A stretch of DNA of 64,000 bases from assembly GCF_040712315.1 (NCBI RefSeq), contig NC_134021.1:44331501-44395500 (forward strand), read 5' to 3'. The notes below the pieces were generated by a model. It had not been told where the DNA came from. It did no database searches and saw only the letters and a program-made list of their open reading frames with translations. The DNA comes from Castanea sativa. Its lineage: Eukaryota; Streptophyta; Magnoliopsida; Fagales; Fagaceae. The position numbers and the translations under genes are program-made. This document shows positions 58,545-64,000 of this stretch, in pieces (the stretch's first letter is position 1; the number at the start of each line of letters is the position of its first letter).

Positions 58545-58866
58545 AGGAATATTACTAGGATTTGAAATAGAGAGAACTCTACTTCTAGTCATTATATTAC
58601 TTTTTTTTCTTTTTTTTTTTTAAAAAATAAAGCCATTATGTTACTTGAAGGAATTGCTAAGAAGCAAGAACATTATAATGTGCACAGTGAACTATGAGAG
58701 TGAGTGTGTGAGGGGTATTTCGGCAAGAAAAAAAAAGCTTTACTTTATTTAATTTTTTGCTCGGATACTCCTATTTATTCTATCTTATCCTATCTCTTTT
58801 TCTTTTTTTTTTTCTCCAAGTAAATAACTACGAATCTTTGATTCTATATTATTATATAGATTTTGC

Positions 58867-59014
58867 TTATGTGTGCCCTAAGGGCACATAATAATTATTC
58901 ATTTTTGAAAAAAAATTTCTCGGGAATTGAAAAAGTATTGACAGTTTTTTCAATTTTCGAGAAAATTTTACCATAAATGGATAGCTTAATGTATGCCCTT
59001 AGGGCACACATTAA
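58867..59014. mobile_element. MITE with palindromic ends, copy 2
   Basis: Partner of 5156-5301. Both ends show TGTGCCCTAAGGGCACA-type palindromes, and the interior reads GAGAAAATTTTACCATAAAT. Confidence 0.82.
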
Positions 59015-60305
59015 TCGGACCCTTATTATATTTTCTCTTTTGTTCTTCTCTTCTTTATCTCCAAGCAAATAACTACCGGTCTTTTTCTTTTTCTTCACGT
59101 CAATTTAATGGATAAGAAGAAGAAATCATTTTTAATTATTTATCATTAGAATAGCTTTTTATTGTATTTATGCACACCAATACAAGTGCATCACCATGAT
59201 GAGTAGAAGATAAGGAGAATTAAATTAGGGCATGAGCAATCAGCCATCTTTTACTTTTATTTATTTATTTTCTATTATCCCAATATATTTGTTACCTAAA
59301 CAATACAATGCCTACTTAAGTAACTTAACAAATCATCACCCCTTTTCCCCATTTTTTTTTTACTATAAAATTTGGAGAACATCGAAAAATTAAAATATTT
59401 AATGAAAGAATGTGAGGGTCAAAGCTTGACACATGAATAACATTGACACGTGTGACTAATTATTAGGAATTTATGGAGTAAAGTGATCTGGTACTCATTT
59501 CTTTCATTAAATGATACAAATTTCGCCAATAAATTTAATTAAAATGATCTATTATCATGCAGTAGAAGGGAGTACCATCTCACTTGATTCTCGGAATACT
59601 AAATATCTAGTTAGTTACTTGTGCAATGCAAGAAAGTTTAACAAAATGTGATTATTTATTTATTTATTAATATTTTTTTTGCCTAAATATGAAATTTCCA
59701 AATTGTGGTTGAGTGTCTGTATATATTATGACATTTAAATTTGTGTGACCCCAAAACTTAAGTGATAAAATACTACGAGGTCAATCAAAAATTAATAACT
59801 ATTTTTTATAGAGTATAGATTATTATTGAGACATAGTGAATGGAAGTTAGTAATGTATAGTTAGTGTACTTTATTTAAGGTGACCAATTTATTTAGTTTG
59901 GGTATACATATAGACAATGATAACTTTTAGAGAAAATTATTATGTACTTTTAGAATTTAATAACGTGATATTCTCTTATCTCACACGAATGATTGATTTC
60001 ATCTAATTTTAATTAATAAGATCAAATATCATATGAAAGGAGTGAGTATAACATTAGTGAATTTTGAATCTTTGATCTTAATAACTCAATTTTTATTCGT
60101 CAAAAAAAAAAACTCATTTTTTTATGATTGGATCTTTCATTCACGAAGGGAAAAGCAAAAAAGAACACCACATCAACATGTTTTTAAAAGTTAGTGATGT
60201 TTCTTTTTTAAGACATACACCGACTATGAAAATCTTTGTGGTTAACATGGACCAGAAAAAGATGCCAATAATTGTAATTGGACTTACACATGGATGTGAA
60301 AAACA
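59015..60305. other. AT-rich intergenic DNA, nothing recognised
   Basis: No gene or paired termini recognised. Confidence 0.45.
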
Positions 60306-60308
60306 TTA

Positions 60309-61506
60309 GAGCATCAGCAGTGAGTGTGGTATATGCCAAATGTAAGGTGCATTTGGCATTTAGACTCAAAAACTGCTCAGCAATGAAAATGGCAAATTGG
60401 AAAAGGCCAAATTTTTTTTGCCATATAGCTACAGTACCATCGTAAATGTAAGATGGTACTGTAGCTAAATGGGATAAAAAAATATAATTTTTTAATGCTC
60501 TCCTCCTGTTTATTTACCCGGAAATTTCTCTCTCCTCTCTCATTCTTTCTCTTTTTTTTTTTTTTTTTTCTCTCTTCCTTCTCTCTTTCTCATTTGCTCT
60601 CTACTCTCTTCAGACCCAAGACTCTCTCCAATGACCCTCTCTCTCGCCGATGACCCTCTCGCCGATGACCCTCTCTCTCGCCGATGACCTTCTCTCTCTG
60701 ATAGTGATTCCGACGAGGCATTGGTGCTCCGATCCCTTTACCGATTCACTCAACCGACGAGGCATCGGTGCTCCGATGACCCTCTTCAAACCGACATTCT
60801 TGCATGGGTAGATGACCCTCTCTCTTCAAACCGACAAAATCAACTTCCTTCAAACTTCCCAGCGGCGAATCCGCTTCCTTCAAGCTTCAACAAAATCGAG
60901 CTACTCAGCGGTGGTGGGTTTGTGACTGATGTGGGCATGGGTCAGGTGGTGCAGCGGCGGCATGGGTTTCTTGTTTTGATTTGGATCGGAGATCGGTGAG
61001 TGATTTGGGTTTTTACCGATGGAGATCGGCGAGTTGTGTGGGTTTCTGGTGGTGGTGGGTTTGTGACTGATGTGGGCGTGGGTCAGTGGTGCAACGGCGG
61101 CGTGGGTCGGTAGTGGGTTTTCGGTTTTGATTTTGATTTTTGATTTAGATTTAGAACGATGGTTTTTGGTTTGTGAATGATTTTTGGTTTCTGGTTTCTG
61201 GATTTTGCTATGGATTTTGCTTAGTAGAAGTGGGTGGTGTGACTAAGAAGGTGGATGGTGGACGGTGGTGGTGTGACTGAGAGAATGTGGACGGTGGTGG
61301 TGGTGTAGCTAAAAGAAGTTTGACAGAGTAAGAGATACAGAGATCAGAGAGAGAATTGAGAAATATTTTTATATTATTTTAATGTATAGTATGGTAAAAT
61401 AGAAGATTTGATGTTGAGAAATTGTAAAATTGTATTGTATAATTGATAAAGTAACTTTTTGAATGGTAAAATGAGATAGAATTAGGATAAATGAATGTAG
61501 ATGCTC
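60309..61506. mobile_element. Non-autonomous PIF/Harbinger-type element, 1198 bp
   Basis: Begins GAGCATCAGCAGTGAG and ends GAATGTAGATGCTC, with TTA duplications at 60306-60308 and 61507-61509. Subterminal TGCCAAATGTA and TTTGGCATTT motifs recall the 19-mer repeats of the 6.8-kb element. The interior is unlike a MITE. It has a CT-rich tract, short tandem repeats of CTCTCGCCGATGACC (60640-60690), a GC-richer stretch with an open frame of 92 codons (60721-60999), and two copies of GGTGGGTTTGTGACTGATGT (60913 and 61050). There is no transposase. The interior may be captured host sequence. Confidence 0.8.
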
Positions 61507-62078
61507 TTAACAGACAGAATGGATGAGAGGCCCACCTAGAGAGTGGCCGTTAACAACTTCTTTTTTTTTCACATTTTTATCTTCTTCTTTTTTAGCTTTA
61601 TAAGTACGGTTTTTCTTTTTTGACTTTTTTTTGACAATTTTCTTTATCTTTTTTGCAGTTCAGTGCTTGTTATTAATTCTAACATAAACCCTCTATTGAC
61701 TCTTTTTTTTTTTAATACCAATTTCATTCTACTACTAAGACTTGTGATGAAATTATTGTAAATATAGCATTATTCTTAGAAGGGTTTATTAACATATGTC
61801 TTCTTAGGGGTAAAAGTTTATTTTTAAATAATTTACTTTGGACTTTTCCATTGTATATGCTTTTCAGATTTCCTCGTCCCACCCCACGGTCCCCATCATG
61901 GGTTCAATTAGTCACGTTTCAGCGGCTCTTTTCTAATCTTAGGATTTGTCTTTTTGGACCGGTTACCATTTACCGGCAGAGTAGGTTAGACCCCAATATG
62001 GCAATAAAGTTGGACCCCAATTAGTCTCTACTCTCTAGTGTGAAAACAAGTTTGAATGTTGTTACACGATTCTCATTA

Positions 62079-62086
62079 TATATACA
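62079..62086 (+). promoter_or_regulatory. TATA box of the right peptide gene
   Basis: TATATATA in the context CTCATTATATATACACC, about 60 bases upstream of the ATG at 62143, as in the left paralogue. Confidence 0.6.
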
Positions 62087-62142
62087 CCATATGGTCCTTC
62101 ATAATTCTTCATCAACCATTTCTTAACCCTCTTTGATTCAAT

Positions 62143-62577
62143 ATGGTTCCATCTCTTTCTCAAAAAATGCTTCTCCTCCTAGCCATACTGGCTCTTTCTC
62201 TTGTGAACATGCCTGCTTCATATGAAGCTAGGAGGATCCCCCTTGGAGAAGAGCCAAATCTGATGAAGAAAAACCAGTTAGGGTCATCGTTGGTGCAGGG
62301 CCAAGTGCCTCCAATATCTTTGTTCATGTCCAATCCTCCCACCACCACTGGCTACACCCCTCCTTCATGGATCAGCCATAAGGCCTTTGCCAATGGTCAT
62401 TTGCTACGCCGACAGCTTCATAAGGGTCCTGTCATGCCATCGGCTCCAAATCCGGGCACCCATAACCCATCTTCAACAAGCACTTTGGAGAGTGACAACG
62501 CTGCACCAATGCTAGGCTCACTGCAGAAGAGCCCTCCTCCTCCCCTTATGCCTTACGAAGGCACCTCCATCCCCTAG
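62143..62577 (+). CDS. Small secreted peptide precursor, IDA-like/PIP-like
   Basis: An intact single-exon frame of 144 codons. The start context CAATATGGTTCCATCTCTTT is nearly the same as at the left paralogue, which supports this ATG. Residues 8-27 are a leucine-rich signal peptide ending near PASYEARRI. The middle is variable. At 89-96 comes the basic stretch RRQLHKG, a plausible processing region. Residues 97-112 hold PVMPSAPNPGTHNPSS, the segment most like its paralogue and like the PPSAP core of IDA peptides. A proline-rich tail follows (APMLGSLQKSPPPPLMP). Secretion and receptor-mediated signalling are inferred by analogy with IDA/PIP/CEP. It differs from known IDA in that the motif is not at the C-terminus and reads N-P-G-T-H where IDA has S-K-R-H-N. 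No neighbouring gene suggests a specific role. Confidence 0.75.
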   Translation: MVPSLSQKMLLLLAILALSLVNMPASYEARRIPLGEEPNLMKKNQLGSSLVQGQVPPISLFMSNPPTTTGYTPPSWISHKAFANGHLLRRQLHKGPVMPSAPNPGTHNPSSTSTLESDNAAPMLGSLQKSPPPPLMPYEGTSIP

Positions 62578-62625
62578 TGCCCAGATGAATTTTATTGCGT
62601 ATGGATTATATATGTATATATGCTT

Positions 62626-62783
62626 GGGTTTATCTTTGATTCTTAGATGATGGATATATATATATGTATGTACTTTGAGACTCTATGTATGTGTGTATGT
62701 TTGAGATTATCTTTGGTTCTATGATGATGGATATATATGCATGTGCTTTGAGACTATGTATGTATGTATGTATGTATGTATGG
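62626..62783. repeat. Tandem duplication (about 70 bp twice) and TGTA microsatellite
   Basis: Two units contain GATTCTTAGATGATGG/GGTTCTATGATGATGG, then TATATATATG and CTTTGAGACT. A TGTA run at 62755-62783 follows. This is the 3' flank of the peptide gene. Confidence 0.8.
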
Positions 62784-63468
62784 TTAGATGCACCACCCAC
62801 CAAAACCGAACAGCCAAGCATTAATTACGCTTACCATTACATCCCAAAACTACAAAGCATCGTCCCGCAGTAGAATAAGCACCACAAAACCATCAAACCC
62901 ATTATCACATAAAAGTTTTGTGATAACAGTATAACACCACCAAAAGTTTTTTTTTTAATTAGGTAGAACAAGTGCTGGGTTTACAAAAGTCCTATAATTC
63001 CATAGAAGCAATATTACATTCACACACAAAATTTAACATTTTTTACAACAGTAAATCAATGAATTGTACTTATTTTTGTTTAAAGTCATTGTTAATATAA
63101 CTTTTTTATTATTATTTATTACTACAACGTTAACCTTTGACCAAGAAAAAAAAATTTCTATGGACTTTCTCAATTTTATCTGCATCTGCCATAACAGCAA
63201 CCACACAAGTCTATTAATAATTATTACAACTTTTGAGGATGATTCTGTTGGGATCTGTGTTTACCAAAGACAGGGAGTTTGGTAATAGAATATTAATCAT
63301 ATATGGTGGGGTCAAGAGTCAGGAGTCAGAAAAGTTACGTACTGACTTGTCTTTATGCCTTTTAAAGCAAATTCATGCCGTCTTGACTGATCAGTTGCAC
63401 GCGCTAGGTAGGTCCGCGTGGAAAAGAGACTACATTTTTTATAATACATTTCATAGAGAACACGTGAT

Positions 63469-64000
63469 GATGGGTACCCCACGCACATTCTTTATTTCCT
63501 CTAATCGCAACCAAATGGCTTTAAAACATTAGACAAAGTAGAGAATACTTTTTTTTTTTGGTAAACAAAAATAAGGGTTTGTTAAGTTACGCTAGTCCCA
63601 AATAAGGTGCTAGAGTTAAAGTCTTTGAGTCAACTCGTGTGGATGCTCATCAATAGACTCCTGCTGGGCGCTGGCAACGGAACTCAAACCTAAGTAAGTT
63701 AGACGAAGTACTTGACCCTTACCAATTGAACCAAGTCCCTGTTGGCTAAACTAGAGAATACTTGATACTATACATTGGTTGATAGGAATTTAACAACACA
63801 AGATGATTTAAGCTGATTCAAAATTTTGTTCAAACAGAAAAACTAGTAAAGTTACAAATTTAACATTTTACTTTTATAATCATTTCAAATACAATTTCCT
63901 CAAAAGAAACAATTTTACCCTCTCATTTAAATTAAAAAGTGAATTCCAATTCCCTCCTTTTAATACTCTATCCAAAAGAACCATTTGAGATTTCACACAT
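63469..64000. repeat. Segment directly repeated at 45445-45793, runs off the window
   Basis: Matches 45445-45793 from GATGGGTACCCCAC to GAGATTTCACACAT apart from the SINE at 63551-63751. At 45 kb this block is followed by arm A, so the sequence beyond 64000 may be another arm A. Confidence 0.9.
63551..63751 (-). mobile_element. tRNA-derived SINE with 12-bp target duplication
   Basis: On the minus strand it begins with a tRNA-like head (GGGACTTGGTTCAATTGG, box A) and carries a box-B-like GGTTTGAGTTCCG. It ends in an A run. Direct repeats TAGAGAATACTT flank it at 63539-63550 and 63752-63763. The copy at 45.5 kb lacks it, which gives a clean empty site. Confidence 0.9.

Noticed and set aside
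63620..63750. Possible tRNA gene (tRNA-like boxes A and B on the minus strand)
   Set aside because: It belongs to a SINE with an A tail and target duplications; it does not form a complete cloverleaf gene.

Overview
This window looks like nuclear DNA of a flowering plant, probably a long-lived woody eudicot. It is strongly AT-rich and gene-poor. It is full of plant-type transposable elements (Copia, LINE, SINE, PIF/Harbinger, Stowaway, foldback MITEs), and spliceosomal GT-AG introns interrupt plant gene families. I cannot name the species from sequence alone. There is no bacterial operon, CRISPR array, rRNA or stand-alone tRNA gene.

Only two loci look like intact genes. Both encode small secreted-peptide precursors of an IDA-like/PIP-like type: 1387-1746 on the minus strand and 62143-62577 on the plus strand. 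They share the start context, a signal peptide, a Y-E-A-R-R-I segment and a core PSAPNPGTH motif, and each has a TATA box about 60 bases upstream of the ATG.

Layout. 0.5-17.5 kb is a very large, interrupted inverted repeat. Outer arms are 540-1150 and 16255-17500; inner arms are 5062-5715 and 14495-15745. The left half holds one peptide gene and a three-exon fragment of the TFIIH subunit TFB1/p62. The centre holds a plant-mobile-domain (MAIN-like) pseudogene (8693-11783), preceded by four copies of a short palindrome, and a lone PP2C exon (12720-12825). 17.56-24.34 kb is a 6.8-kb PIF/Harbinger element with TIRs, a TAA target duplication, a broken MYB/NAM-like ORF1 and a broken DDE transposase. 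26.5-31.9 kb is the 3' end of a kinesin (KIN-14-like) gene whose penultimate exon is split by a 4333-bp Copia element (173-bp LTRs, GACTT target duplication). 32.3-33.5 kb is a segment repeated at 46.6-48.1 kb. 33.6-36.3 kb is a broken LINE that itself contains a solo LTR, followed by more LINE debris to 37.5 kb. 37.6-45.4 kb is mostly featureless AT-rich DNA with MITEs. 45.4-49.1 kb repeats blocks seen near both window ends and carries a cyclophilin pseudogene and one TFB1 exon. 49-61.5 kb is a MITE-rich stretch with a second solo LTR and a 1.2-kb non-autonomous PIF/Harbinger-type element. 62-64 kb has the second peptide gene followed by a block that also occurs at 45.4 kb and runs off the window.

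How it fits together. Blocks around the peptide genes recur three or four times in both orientations, so the locus appears to have grown by local tandem and inverted duplication and was then cut up by transposons. Cellular genes survive as intron-containing fragments (TFB1, cyclophilin, PP2C, kinesin tail), so they arose by DNA-level duplication or capture, not by reverse transcription of mRNA.
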